In this document: piece by piece, positions 33,342 through 48,017 of the stretch | Layout of the letters: every line of letters starts with the position of its first letter | Numbering within the stretch: position 1 is the stretch's first letter | Assembly (NCBI GenBank): GCA_963070105.1 | Contig: OY718805.1 | Location: 7,918,001 to 7,982,000, forward strand | DNA length: 64,000 nt | Direction of reading: 5' to 3' | From: Litomosoides sigmodontis | Taxonomy: Eukaryota > Nematoda > Chromadorea > Rhabditida > Onchocercidae | Notes under the pieces: generated by a model | The model's input: only the letters and a program-made list of their open reading frames with translations | Told to the model about the DNA's origin: nothing | Database searches by the model: none | Program-made: the position numbers and the translations under genes

Positions 33342-36300
33342 TTACTTTAGTAATTTAGATTCTACGTTAGACCTGAATTATTTTGCAATTCGATTTTAAC
33401 AAGGATGAAAAAGTTTTAACAAATAAAATTTCAAATTTATTGTAGCATATAAAATTCTGCTAGCTTTTTTTGACCAAAAAAAAAACGAGACTAACTTGAA
33501 TTACTTTTAAAGCATTAACAATTATCCATTTCACTTCAACTAACTTTCCTCTCTTTTTTCATTCTTAAAAAGTATAATAGTAATTAATAATAGAGAACTA
33601 AAAATTAAATAAATAAATTCCATTTTCACTATCATTAATTATATCCATTTTATATCGAAGTACCAGTACGCTGTCAGTGATATTTGAAAATTTTGCGAAC
33701 ACAAAAAAAAAATTTAGTGAATGATGAAAAATTCTCTCAAATTAACTGACATCAACCAACCAGTTATTGATAACGTTCCATTAAATTTTTATTACCATCT
33801 ACTACTGCTAATTCAGAGAGAAAGAGAGAGAAAGAGGGAGAGAGAGAGAGAGAGAAGTGAAGATTGGTGGTAATTTCGAAGCAAAAATGACAATTAACTT
33901 ACATCATTGTAGTAATATCATACCACTACTTATCAATTAAACAAACTTTTTCCACGTGTTCCTTTATTTTTCGCTTTTAATGAGAATGAAAAATTGGTGA
34001 TGAATTTGAAATCAATCATTTTCAAAATTATTTTATAAGAATAAATTATGAATAAGTGCATTTTTTTTTTACTTCCTTCCTTCTTTGAAATTTACGTTGC
34101 TGACGTTGCAAGAGGAGGAAAAAATATTTGAAGTGATAATCGATTGTGCTATTTGACGATGATGATGATGATGATACTAATCTTCGTTCCACACGGACGT
34201 GAAGGACGTATTTCTATTTTAAGCGCCAACCATCTACGTCTTCTCCGCTCCTCTCATCATCTCTCTCATCGTACTCTTTCTTCCCCTCCTATTTCGTTTT
34301 CCTCTTTTTATTCCTGTAAATTAACCTCTCACTCCTCTTTTTTCTTTTTAGAAAAAAAAAATTCGATTAATTTAATCAAATTATTGCGAGAAGAGGAGGA
34401 GCAATAACAACAAAATTTCGATAATTAAATGATAGTTTACTTTCAAAAAAAAAAAAATGGGAAAAAAAGCAGAACAACTGTTATTGTTGTTGTTGCTGTT
34501 GCTGTTGTTCAACTGTTCGTCCAGTTTAATTGTTGCAAAATTTGTTAATTAAGGAAAATTTAGTTGAACAAAAAAACAAACAAAAAATTCTTCTTCAAAT
34601 GATACTATAAAAATGTTGAAAGAGAAGAGAGAAGGGAGAGAGAGAGAGAGTGGGAGTGAAAGAGGGAAAGAAAAACAAAAAGAAATGATTGCATATTGAA
34701 AAGATTGGTGAAATTTCTTCAACGATATTCATTTCTTTGTCTCAATTTCATTATATGCAAACAACCTTTACCTATTCATTTTTCGGTACACTTTGCTCAT
34801 TTATCAATTTTTTCGATCGTCCTATTTTGATCATTGCTTGCATTTAAAAATTTACTTTTTAATTTTAAATTGTACAACGCTTTACCGTTTCTTCCTTTTT
34901 TTTCCAAGAAAAAATTTATTAATTTTTCGTTGTTTCGTTTATTCGTTGAAAATGATGAAAAATGCTGACAGAATGAATAATTCAAATTCAAGAGTGTTTT
35001 TTTTGAAACAAAAAAAAAACGACTAATTAAAATTTGCTAATTAGGATTTTCAGCTTTTCTACATTTTTTTCTTTGAAATGAAATAACCAGTTTGTTATGT
35101 TGCTTGTTTCTTTTTTTTTAGTCAATTTATTTCTTTAAAAGCAAAAGTTTTCAGCTGCTTTATGTTCAATCGTTGAAAACGTAATAATGATGATTTATGA
35201 TTTATGTGTGATGTATGAAATTCCTTTGAAATTTTTATGGAAGAAAAAAAAACGATTTTTGAATGTTTAAAATTTCAAATACAGAAGCATCAATCAATCA
35301 CTTACACTGCTACTACTACATTTTTATGAAAATTAGTTGAAATTAAAATTGAAATTGTTAAGGAAAAATATCTTTTTGTTACATAAGGAACTTTTCCTTT
35401 TCTACTCCATCCCTCTTTCTTCGTTTTTCATCCTCGCTGTCTTTTAATTTTTTTAAAATTTGCTTTGCAATAGTTATTAATTAATATTAGAATTTATTTT
35501 TTCAATCGTTTCACTATTCTTCGCTCCCTCTCTCTGTCTCTGTCTCTCTCTCTCTCTTTCGTTCTCTGTCTTTAATCGCGATATTTTGTGATCCGTTCAG
35601 ATGTGTGTTAGGCTATATTTCACATAAATTGTGCACACATCCCGCACAACACTTTTATTCCATTATCTTAAACTTTTCTCCTGCAGCTGTTATTCAGGTT
35701 TTCCCTCTCTCTCTCTTTCTCTTCCTCTCTTCCTTTTTTCTTTTCCTTATGCCTAATTCATTGTTATTTCAGGTGAAAAGGATACATTCTAATTCACACT
35801 TATTTGACATCCTTCTAAGACATAGAAGGTGAGAGAAGGAGAAAGAGAGACCTGAATACGGAAAATTGTGATATGTATATGTATAGTTTTAAAAGAAGTA
35901 CGAAAAGGAAGAAAAGTTTCAATCATATCAAAATTATTTTCTTTCTTTCTCTTTCCCCTTCCCTCTCTCTCTCTCTCTCTGTCTCCTTTTTCTCTCATCC
36001 ATTGCTTCTTTCACTCTCCTCTAATAGACCTTCCTAATTCTAATAAATGAGACGTAAAGTAGATGAGAAGGAAAAATGAAAAAAAAAATTTTTTTTTCTT
36101 CAAAAAAATTAATAATATGAATGAAAGGGAAACTGGAGGAGTGGGATAAGAGTGAATGAGACGAATCAAATTTGAAAGAAAATTTGTGTCAAAAATTTCA
36201 TTCAATTATTTACACATTTTAAATATCTCAAACGCACATCCATCCACAAAGATATAAAATATATACAAAAAAAACGAAACATTTTTTTTTTCATCTCTCA

Positions 36301-38933
36301 TTGTATATCTTAAATTTCATTCATAAAAAGAAATTTTTTTATAACACTTTTTAACTCCCTTTTTTTACAATAATATATGTTATTCATTATATTTCCATTT
36401 TTCCTCTCCCTCCCTCCCTCTCTCTCTCTCTCTCTCTGTCTCTCTGCTCTCTTGCTCTCTTTGTTTCCTCAAATTATAGGCAAATGAAAGAGGATGAAGG
36501 AGGAAAAAAAAACGATTATCAATTTTAGTTAAAAAAATAACCGATGAAGTTTTCATTTGAAACGATTTAGGAGCGGAAAAAAAAGATAAACGTTACACGT
36601 TAATGATGTAAAACGTTTGCTACAGTCACGCAAAAAAAAAAAAAAACAAGAAGAAAAACCACTAACATATGATGGCTGCCTTTTTTCTTACCCTTTGTTT
36701 TCAAAAATAAAAAAAAATTAAAAAAAAAAAAGGAAAAGAAGAATTACCTGAAATTACGCATAGGCATAGATAGATAAATATACCATTGGTGGAAAATATT
36801 AAACTCAACAAAAAGGGAACAAAGAAAAATTTTCCTTCAAAAGTTTCATTCATCAATGCAATGCGATATTATCATTGCAAGCAATTGAGAATTTATTTTA
36901 AAATTTTTCCTTAAGATAGAAATTAAATTTTTAAATTAATTCGCTTTAATTAATGTGACAATTCATTGCCTATTTAATAATTATTACATATATATTTCAT
37001 TTTCCTTCCTTTTTCTCTCTTCCTCCTCTTTCAACGATGCATACATTTTTTGAATTTTAAATATTATTACAATTGTCAATGTTCTTTTAAGAATTCGTCG
37101 TACATTATATGTATATGTATACGCATAAACGTACACGCACACGCATACACGTACGCACGCACATGCATACCCTGTTGTGTGGTGAGTGAGCAAAAATTAT
37201 TGCAAAATTTTTGCATTTATTTATTTTTTGTTTCATTTTTATTCACAAAAATGTTTGTGATTACGAGGTGAAGAAAAAAGACGAAGTCATTTACTACCAA
37301 AAAGATAGTAATTACAACTTTTCCATATTTAAAAATTTAAAATAAAAAAAAACGCTTCCCTCTCTCCTCCGCTTCGCTTTTGCATGCTGTCATCTAAACA
37401 CAAAAGTATTACGTAACATAAGCAGGTCGAGCAGAAGGAGCAAAAAAACGAAAATTAGTTGACGTAAGTGGTAAAACAGGTTTGAAATATAAAATTAATG
37501 AATTTGTTAATTAATCTTGTGAAATTGAAAAATTGATGAGTTCAAATGAGAAACTTTTTTTTGTTTTCTTTTTTTTCACTCAAAATATTTTGAGGTTCAC
37601 CCAAAACATTTTATGTAATGTTTTTTTTTTTTACTAAATACGAACAAATGATATGATTCATGGAATTCATAAATGGTTGTTGCACTGAAAAAAAAAAACG
37701 CTTATTTTCGGCATACTTCAAAAATATTTATTCATTTTTTTTGAAAAAACAAATTAGCTACAACCATAATATGCATTGAAATTGATTGAAATTTAAAAAG
37801 GGCAAGTGTAGCTTAAGTGTTTTTTCAGTTAGTTTGCTTTTTTTTTTATTCCAGTTACTTGATTTTCGCTAATCAATTATTTGATAAAAAAAGATTTGAA
37901 AATTCTTAGCTTTTTTTTTATTTTCTTTTTCTCTGTCATTTCTTTTTCGGTTGTCTTAAAAAAAAACCAAGCAATTAGCTATTTTGCTCTTTTCCTTTGT
38001 TAATTTCATTTCATTCAATTCTCACAATCTATCAATTCTTTCGTTTGCTCTTAAAATCAGTTGCGTTTGTTGAATTAATTCATTAAATGTGTTGATGGAG
38101 AGATTTCCCACAAATTACAACTCAGCGCTTTTTAGTTATTTCACCACAATTACAATAAATACGCTTTTAAGTAATTGATTTTTTCTATGCACAAAAAAAA
38201 CTTGTTTGATTTCTGCGTGAAATGTATGAAATTTATCAAATTTTATCACTCATTTCCTTTTCAAATAATGTTTAATTAGAATTTGAAAATGAACAGAATA
38301 TATGAAGTAGGTGTGGTACTGGAAGAGCGAACTTTAAATAAATTTAGCCATTGAAAAAAATGACCTGTAAAAGATGCTTCACAGCTAACTGATAGCATGT
38401 ATGAGTCGTTCATTTTTATCCATTGCCTTTTCCACTTTTGTTTTTCCATAAAATTATTTATTCGTTTTTTTTTTGATTCGTTTTGCTTGTAATTATTGAG
38501 AACGGAAAATGAAATTTCTGTATTGCAAATTTCATTAACTCGTCCTAAAATTGGTTCATACCCATAGGCGTGCGCAAATTTCGTCTTCTTTTTTCAACTG
38601 CAATTTCCGCCTTTCATTCGCTTCATTTATGACAATTCATTATTTTTCAAAAATTGAGCAACTATTTTTGCTTCCTCAAAAAATAATTTGGTGGCAAACG
38701 GAAACCAAAACGATGCAACTGATAAGTACGAACAATTTATACATAGAAGAGGTGAGTGATTTGTGTAGTAATTAAATTTTAATTGAAATAATAATTAACG
38801 TTTCTTCAGTTCTAGGGAAATGATAAATTAGCGTGAAGGGATAAGTTGACACAGAAATTTCAAGGAAAAATTTTTCACTATTCATCGTCGTCATCATTAT
38901 CATGATCATTGCCATTGTAATTTATTACTTATT

Positions 38934-39440
38934 TTATTATTATTATTATTATTATTACTATTACTATTACTATTACTATTACTATTACTATTACTATTAC
39001 TATTACTATTACTATTACTATTACTATTACTATTACTATTACTATTACTATTACTATTACTATTACTATTACTATTACTATTACTATTACTATTACTATT
39101 ACTATTACTATTACTATTACTATTACTATTACTATTACTATTACTATTACTATTACTATTACTATTACTATTACTATTACTATTACTATTACTATTACTA
39201 TTACTATTACTATTACTATTACTATTACTATTACTATTACTATTACTATTACTATTACTATTACTATTACTATTACTATTACTATTACTATTACTATTAC
39301 TATTACTATTACTGTTACTATTACTATTACTATTATCATTATCATTATCATTATCATTATCATTATCATTATCATTATCATTATCATTATCATTATCATT
39401 ATCATTATCATTATCATTATCATTATCATTATCATTATCA
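38934..39440. repeat. compound hexanucleotide array (ATTACT)n-(ATTATC)n
   Basis: A short ATT run, then about 63 copies of ATTACT to about 39333, with one G interruption near 39314, then about 17-18 copies of ATCATT to 39440. The change between units is abrupt. Open frames through it (poly-Tyr, Ile-Val, Ile-Met) are artefacts. Confidence 0.95.
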
Positions 39441-40507
39441 AGTTACCATCATCATCATTACCATTATTTGTCATCATTATAGTCACCATCATAATAGCAA
39501 TATACAGCAATAAATCTTTTTCAAAATTATATCGCAGTAAAAATATTATTGTAAATGCAATTTACATCGCTGCCATTTTTTCACTTTACTAGCTTAAATT
39601 TAACTTAAATAATTCGCATCTGAAATTTGCAATTTTCCATTATTCAGTTAGCCAATTTTTAACATTTTCTTGCAATTTTAATCAAAATATAATCGATAAT
39701 GATATCAACTATTCATTGAATCAATTTCTCCACACATTCGTATTTACTAAGTTATAAAAATTCTATTTTTAACATTCGCTTAATGCATTTCAATCTCATT
39801 TCCTTGTACATGTGTAGCACTAAAGAAATACATGCCACCAAATAAAATCCATCAAATTTCAAACGTTAAAGGAAAAGAAAGTTTTAAACTTATTGAAACA
39901 GGAAAATACCATCAATTTCGAATTTCTGCTTTTCCACTTATTTAAAATTTCAATTTTCAATTTTTTTAATTTTGCAACGAGCAATAATCGTTTTTCTTTC
40001 CTCAAAACATTAAATTATAAGCTCATTCATTGAAAAGCGATAGCAACAAGAGTGGTGAAACTTAACTCATAATATTCTAATTTTAAATAATTTGAAAAAA
40101 AAACACTCAATTTTTTTTTATTTTTCAATTTTGTCACAGACTAATTATCGTTTTCATTGACTTGTCAATTGAGTTGGGTGATCATTTGTTGTGTATTGGA
40201 TATGCCGATATTTTTGTTTCTAATTAACAGCTAATTAACAACCATCCTAATTATTAAATTATTTCTCTCATTTATGTACCGTAATCTTATCATTCCTCTT
40301 ATCACTAAACGTAAAATACGGCGATATTATTATCATTATCACTATTTTCCTTCTTATTTTTTTCAATTAAAAATAAAAAACAATCTTTCGTTTTTTTTTG
40401 TTTTGTTGTAAAAATGAAAAACAAGTTTTATATTAAGTTAGTTTAAAAAAAAACGAAAAAGAAAGGAAAAGCTACACTAATTTAGAGAAAAGAAGAGAAA
40501 GATGGAT

Positions 40508-40572
40508 AGATAGATAGAGAGAGAGAGAGAGAGGCTGAGGGGAAGGAGGAAGAGGAGGAGGAAGGAGTGAGA
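40508..40572. repeat. GA-rich purine tract
   Basis: GATAGATAGA then GAGAGA and GGAGGAAGAGGAGG, homopurine for most of its length. Confidence 0.8.
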
Positions 40573-41423
40573 AAGAAGAATAACCAGTTAAAACAACAAA
40601 AACTGGTCATTTCTACGATACTTCATGACAATGGTCAAAAAACTATTTTATTATTAATAATTTTGCCGCAGAAATCAATCACTTAAATGACAACTTTATG
40701 ATTTAAATAAATTTTATTTTTTTTTGTTTTTCATTGAAATTATTTTTTGCTTGATGTTTTTTGTTATGCCTTCTAGAAAGAGAGTGTATAATTAGTTAGT
40801 TCCTCATTTAATTAATGCATTTTTTCATTTAACTGGAATAATTTACATATGCGAAATGAGCAGTGAACTATATTTTAATAGGGAAATGAAAAAAAAAGTG
40901 TTTCCAATGCAAATAAAAGGAGATATGGTCGTTTTATTTGTATTATATTATTTCCTCAAACTTCTGTTATACTCTCTCCTCACCCTCTCCCTCTCCCTCT
41001 CCCCCTCTCTCTTTCTCTGCCTCTCTTCCAAATATAACTGTATAGAAGTATAATCGCAAAAGGCTTTTTTCCTGAAGTTAATCCCGGTAAACTTTCCTGA
41101 AAATCCTGTACGAGCTGTAATGCAATCAGAAATGATTAATTTAATTTGTGTGAAAAAAAGAATCGATAATTGTACTTATTGTAATTATTAAATTCTCAAA
41201 TATATTAAATAATTAGGCAGCCTGTTTATTTTTTTTAAATTTTTCTCTTCTTTTTTTTCGTTCGCTACAACACTGTAAAGCAAATCATTTCGCAATGGGA
41301 TTAATTTATTCAAAAATTAAATTTTTTAATTATTTAAAAGTTCACTTTTCTATTTTATTTTGTGAAATTGGACTAACTTGTTTATAATGCTTGTTTAAAA
41401 TGTTCTTTTTTGTGATTTCTAGA

Positions 41424-41492
41424 AAGAAAGAAAGAAAGAAAGAGAGAAAGAGAGAAAGAGAGAAAGAGAGAGAGAGATAGAGAGAAGGAAGG
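41424..41492. repeat. GAAA/GA purine tract
   Basis: GAAAGAAAGAAA passing into AGAGAGAAAG and GAAGGAAGG, nearly all purine on the plus strand. Confidence 0.85.
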
Positions 41493-41888
41493 AAAAAAAG
41501 ACCAAAAGACTTTTGCGAAAAAAAACTGGTTTATACGGCGGCATCCATCCAAAAGGCATAGTAAATTTTGTCGGATTAATTAAGAAAAAGGATTAGTTAT
41601 TACAAACTTCAACCGCTTATTGTTATTTTCTATGAATGCCTTAATCCAACCGGTCTTTAGCAACCTGAAATTAATTAAAAGTACAATGAATGAGTGGCAG
41701 CAAGTGTTTGAGCTCTCAAACAGGTTTAGCCTAAAAATATTTTCTGATATTCCTAGCATTGCAAAGAATGACGGGGCATTCTTTTTTTTTTGTCTGTTTA
41801 AATTGATGTGAGCGGTCGTTTCACTATTTGATAATTATAGCGATCGTGGGAATTAACCAACAGCTATTACTAGCACTATTTAACAGCA

Positions 41889-42680
41889 ACAAACAAACAA
41901 ACAAACAAACAAACAAACAAACAAACAAACAAACAAACAAACAAACAAACAAACAAACAAACAAACAAACAAACAAACAAACAAACAAACAAACAAACAA
42001 ACAAACAAACAAACAAACAAACAAACAAACAAACAAACAAACAAACAAACAAACAAACAAACAAACAAACAAACAAACAAACAAACAAACAAACAAACAA
42101 ACAAACAAACAAACAAACAAACAAACAAACAAACAAACAAACAAACAAACAAACAAACAAACAAACAAACAAACAAACAAACAAACAAACAAACAAACAA
42201 ACAAACAAACAAACAAACAAACAAACAAACAAACAAACAAACAAACAAACAAACAAACAAACAAACAAACAAACAAACAAACAAACAAACAAACAAACAA
42301 ACAAACAAACAAACAAACAAACAAACAAACAAACAAACAAACAAACAAACAAACAAACAAACAAACAAACAAACAAACAAACAAACAAACAAACAAACAA
42401 ACAAACAAACAAACAAACAAACAAACAAACAAACAAACAAACAAACAAACAAACAAACAAACAAACAAACAAACAAACAAACAAACAAACAAACAAACAA
42501 ACAAACAAACAAACAAACAAACAAACAAACAAACAAACAAACAAACAAACAAACAAACAAACAAACAAACAAACAAACAAACAAACAAACAAACAAACAA
42601 ACAAACAAACAAACAAACAAACAAACAAACAAACAAACAAACAAACAAACAAACAAACAAACAAGCAAGCAAACAAACGA
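41889..42680. repeat. (CAAA)n tetranucleotide array, ~790 bp
   Basis: About 194 uninterrupted CAAA units to about 42664, followed by a few variant units (GCAAGCAAAC). Neither the NKQT (+) nor the FVCL (-) frames through it are credible proteins. Confidence 0.98.
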
Positions 42681-43449
42681 ACAACAACAGAAAAGAAACA
42701 ACAAAAACAAAAGTCACCTTGTAAAGCTACAAAAGATTTGTAAAAAAAACAAGGCCTAAATGAATTCGTGGCGAGAAAGTACAAATGCTAATTTCATCAT
42801 CAATTTATTTAACAAACAATATTTACTTAACCAAAAGTTAAATTATTTGTTCATACTTTTAAAAGATTTTTGGGATGATTTTATTACGAATTTCATCACT
42901 GAAATGTAAACCATTTGATATTTAACAATTTTTTAATGCCATATTAGTATTAATAATAATTATTATTCAGTGAATTCTGTGAAATATGAGCGGAATATAT
43001 TTAATAAATTAAAATTTTAATAAGCATATTTTCCTACGGCATTATTTGTATTTTTCACGAACAGTTGCTTATTTTGCGAAATAAACTAATTAAAACAACG
43101 ATGATACAAACATCAGTAGCAATGGTTATCAAAATTTTTTAATTGAATTCCTCCACTGTAACCATCAGTGACGATGAACTTTTTCAAATTTTTATACAAT
43201 TTTTATCAGTTAGATAGGATAAGATGTTCAATATGCTTGAGAAACTTCGAAATTCCATTTTTGAAGAATAAGAAGAAAATATTGAGAGACTTTGTGAAGT
43301 TTGAATAATTTAATGAATATATTTGAAGTGGAGAGACGTAACAAGCATTGAAAGTACGAATTTCTATAGCGAATTGGAGTATGAAGAATTGTCGAATTAA
43401 AATTTTATTGTATTTTGAGCTGAGGGAGAGGAAGGAAAAAAGAGACAGT

Positions 43450-43545
43450 ACAATTTTTACTATGACTTATGAGAGATATCGTTGCTCATCTTACAACACA
43501 GAACCGATCTACTGGCCCACTTCATCATCGCAGTATGATGTTTGA
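43450..43545 (+). CDS. orphan C-terminal exon candidate
   Basis: After GAGACAG, an open frame encodes TMTYERYRCSSYNTEPIYW and PTSSSQYDV, stop at 43543-43545. Base composition is richer in GC than its surroundings and residue use looks protein-like. No upstream exon found and no family recognised. Confidence 0.28.
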   Translation, partial: TIFTMTYERYRCSSYNTEPIYWPTSSSQYDV

Positions 43546-43688
43546 CCCCAATTCCTCTTCTGTTTCATAATTATCATTTTTAGGATGGAAGGAAGAGAGG
43601 CGATCAGACATCGTGAATGAGTTATTTCAATTAACTCTTTGTCCCTCTTGTCTTATTACTGCTGCTATCACTGTTGTCGCTCTCGTTC

Positions 43689-43694
<6 letters not shown>

Positions 43695-43722
<28 letters not shown>

Positions 43723-43972
43723 TGTTTGTTGTTGATATTGTTGAGGGCGTTGTTGCTAGTTGAAATGGATATAATTAAAATGACCTGTTTATTTTTCTCG
43801 AGGTTTTTTTTTCTAATTGCACTCATAGCTTTCATCACTCGTCTCTTCATCCATTTTTTAACAACAACAACAGCAAACAGCAACAATAACAAACAACAAT
43901 AAACAACAAACAACAACAACAACGATCAATAAAAACAAACAGCAGACAGCAACAACAAACAACAACAATCAA
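43695..43972. repeat. (GTT)n and CAA-rich blocks flanking the TAA array
   Basis: GTT run at about 43695-43722 and an irregular CAACAA-type block at about 43861-43968. The two are reverse-complement in composition, so the single strand could fold back on itself. Confidence 0.75.
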
Positions 43973-44966
<994 letters not shown>

Positions 44967-46028
44967 AACGACAGTAATCCTTTTATTTTTTTATTTTTTA
45001 AATTAATAAAATACAAATTGTTTAGTGTATTTGTTGAAAAAAAAATGCTCATATTAAAATAAATGAAAGGAAAAAATGTTTGCTTTCTTTTTTTAGAAAT
45101 ATATGATAATAGAAATTGATGTTTGTCCATTTTCTTTTTTTTTCGGCACAATAATATCTCATCAACGTTTTCCTTTTTGCAAAATCTTTGAAATTACTCG
45201 TTTTTTTTCAAATTTTAGTAGCATAATATTTGGACAAAATTTGCAGGTTGCAAATTTTGTTATCCTTCTAAATAGGGTAATAATGTTTGTTGTCAAATAG
45301 ACTGATAACATATGTTTATTTCAAATTATATGTGTATATATTAATTATTGATCGATTATGTTATGTAATTCTTCGGCAAGATAGGAAGGATAAATTGAAG
45401 CAAATGTCATCGTAACTTTCTCTTTCTCTCTCTTTCTCCCTCTCTCTCTCTCTCCCTTGCGCTGCATAGGTATGTTGTTATATCCATTGAAAGAACGGTA
45501 TGATAATTTCTCTGGCGTTTTCTACATTCTAGTATTGAAATTGCAGTTAGACTTTTCATCAATTTTAAATGACTTCACACTTGAGTAAGTCTATCATCGT
45601 GGATCAGGAGCGATGCGCTCAGCACGCATGGTGTAGCGTATATCACGTGAAGTCAATGCCGATCTCTATCACTAGTGATAAATGATGATAAGTGTCAGTG
45701 GTGTTAAGCTGATACTCGGCAAACTGGAAGAATTGTCGTGTCTATGAAGCGGTCAGTTCCACTTCAAAAAATGCGTAAGTCCAATGCGAAGTTTATCTAC
45801 AACGATCTATCCGCCTCTCATTCGATCATAGATCACATCGTTCCAACCTCATCAATAAGTCGTAACGAAATTTTCAGTGACGTTTAACTGGATGACAACG
45901 ATAACTAATTGCTGAGACGATGGATTGTTGCAATATTTTACATAAATAATTCAAATATTCAATTTGTATATGTTTTGTTTTGTAATTAATATAATTCACA
46001 ATTCTGATTTCAATTTCTAATATCATCT

Positions 46029-46032
46029 ATGT

Positions 46033-46073
<41 letters not shown>

Positions 46074-46081
46074 GGTGGGTG
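46029..46081. repeat. (GT)n then (GGGT)n array
   Basis: GT run passing into GGGTGGGTGGGT, the first of three GT arrays within 420 bp. Confidence 0.9.
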
Positions 46082-46202
46082 TATTTAAAAATAGTCTATA
46101 AAAGGGAAAAATGTTAATACATTTTAAATTCAGTCCTAAAAAATATCAAAAAAAATATCATTTATGTTATCAACTAAAAATTATCAACATATATATACGT
46201 GT

Positions 46203-46203
46203 G

Positions 46204-46253
<50 letters not shown>

Positions 46254-46254
46254 T
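46203..46254. repeat. (GT)n array
   Basis: Second GT array, just upstream of the candidate initiator exon at 46276. Confidence 0.9.
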
Positions 46255-46275
46255 TCGGATAAAAGCCAATATTCA

Positions 46276-46341
46276 ATGGCGCGAGAATTCAAAATCACAG
46301 ATCAAACAGAGCCCGACGACAGCTCTGTCAATGTGCACGTG
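46276..46341 (+). CDS. candidate initiator exon between GT arrays
   Basis: ATG 46276 opens MAREFKITDQTEPDDSSVNV HV and meets a strong donor GTACGT at 46342. Sequence complexity is much higher than in the flanking GT arrays. No downstream exon is identified; its phase-0 end does not match the phase-2 start of the second CCCH exon. Confidence 0.3.
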
Positions 46342-46364
46342 GTACGTACATGTCTATGTTGTAT

Positions 46365-46404
46365 GCGTGTATGTGTATGTGTATGTGTGTGTATGTGTCC
46401 ATGT

Positions 46405-46446
<42 letters not shown>
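46365..46446. repeat. imperfect (GT)n array
   Basis: Third GT array, with ATGT and CCATGT interruptions in its first half. Confidence 0.88.
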
Positions 46447-46449
<3 letters not shown>

Positions 46450-47805
46450 ATCAGTTGAGGATTACATTCTATCAGTGATTGACGGTACTATGCAATATCG
46501 TTAACACATTATCTCATTTATTCATTTTATTTATACCACGTTCACTTACGTAATGTAACGTTCAATTGACGTATTTTAACGTTCCTTTTAGAACGACACA
46601 CGTCATTTCCATTTTATTTACTAATTATGCTACAATTAAAAATGAAATGTATTGCTGTGTGATTTAAATATGAGAGTGAAATCAATTTACATCTTGTTAA
46701 GCTTTGATTATTGACTTTCACTCGTTGATACTCCTAATTTATCAAGATTTAATTTCTCGAAATGGATAAATTGGTTGTTTCGTTGTTTTTATGCCAGTAT
46801 ATTTAAAAAGGAAACGAAACTTTTTTGTAGAAAATAGGGATTAAGTAAGTTTGAATTTTTTTTTGAATTTGACCCTTTGAAATTACCGATTTTGTTAATT
46901 TAATTGATATATCAGTTGTTGCAAAATTTCATATAACTCTCTCAAAGTTTACCGGCATCATCATCGGATTGTAACACTGTTTGATTGCTGATTTCCGACG
47001 GTATAAGTTGATGAGGCGAGGAATACATACGGCTGTTTCACAGAGCGACCCGTTGTTTAAGCGGGCTACTAACCGGAAAAAGCATTTTGAATAAGCGTGA
47101 TATTAAGCTTAGCCATATTTGATCTGAGTGTAAATGAGCATTCTTTCTAGGGAAATTAACTTTTGAACTACCGCCACATCTAACTAACTCTCCGCTTGTT
47201 TGTCTTCCGTACCGTCACGTCTGTCTCTTCACATATTCATATTTCTTCATTATTATTCGTTCAGTTACATTTTATTTATATCAAAATAAATTTTTTTTTT
47301 GGAGCGAAATATACGGTCTCTTTTCAAATACACGTAGCTTATGTTCGGTGAACTTCTGGAAAATTAGACGATATAAAATTAATTGTTAATGCAAAAATGT
47401 TCACCTAAAGTTTCACCGTTAATTCGTTTTCCTCTAGATGTTTGATCCATAAAGTTTTGTGTTAGCAATATGATTATCGTATTTAGAACTTAATTAATTT
47501 TGGCTGTTCATTACATCGAGTAATAAGTGCTACGCTATGACTTTTAACTTTTAAAATAATCGAACCTAAAAGGCTATTTTCTGTCACTCTTCCCATTCAC
47601 TCTTTCAACTCGGTTCGTAGAGCGCTGTCACGTAATGTATAGCTTGACCTCTGCAACATTTCACGTAAACTCTTACTTTATTTTATCATTCAAGCTTTTT
47701 TTTGATGTAATTATTGCACTTTTGCAATGAATGCAATAACATTTGAAGTAATCGGTTGAAACAGTTTATTGTTGAAAATTTTGGAATAATTTTTTTTTAA
47801 AAATT

Positions 47806-47820
47806 TTTCTACTTTCAGTG
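47806..47820 (+). promoter_or_regulatory. possible trans-splice acceptor of the CCCH gene
   Basis: TTCTACTTTCAG ends at 47818, 200 bases upstream of the ATG at 48018. It could be a spliced-leader acceptor or a 5'UTR intron acceptor. Confidence 0.3.
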
Positions 47821-48017
47821 ATCACCCGTAGCCAATCAGGCAGGGATTTTCTCTCTCTTAACACGAAGAAAGGAAGGAAAAGAGAAGGAGGAAGCTCACA
47901 ATTTGCTAACAATATTTTTTTTTTATTTGTAAATAATTGTATATCATATTCGAGCATATCACATTCAGCAATAACAGCAACCAAAGAAACAAATAGGTTT
48001 AACAAACTCTTCCAACA

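Noticed and set aside
38902..39513. Poly-Tyr/His and Ile-Val/Ile-Met frames
   Set aside because: Direct translations of the hexanucleotide array.
41824..42784. NKQT and FVCL repeat frames of about 300 codons
   Set aside because: Direct translations of the CAAA array.
45590..45720. GC-richer stretch considered as a tRNA or small RNA gene
   Set aside because: No acceptor stem, T-loop GGTTCGA-type box or A/B box arrangement could be found.
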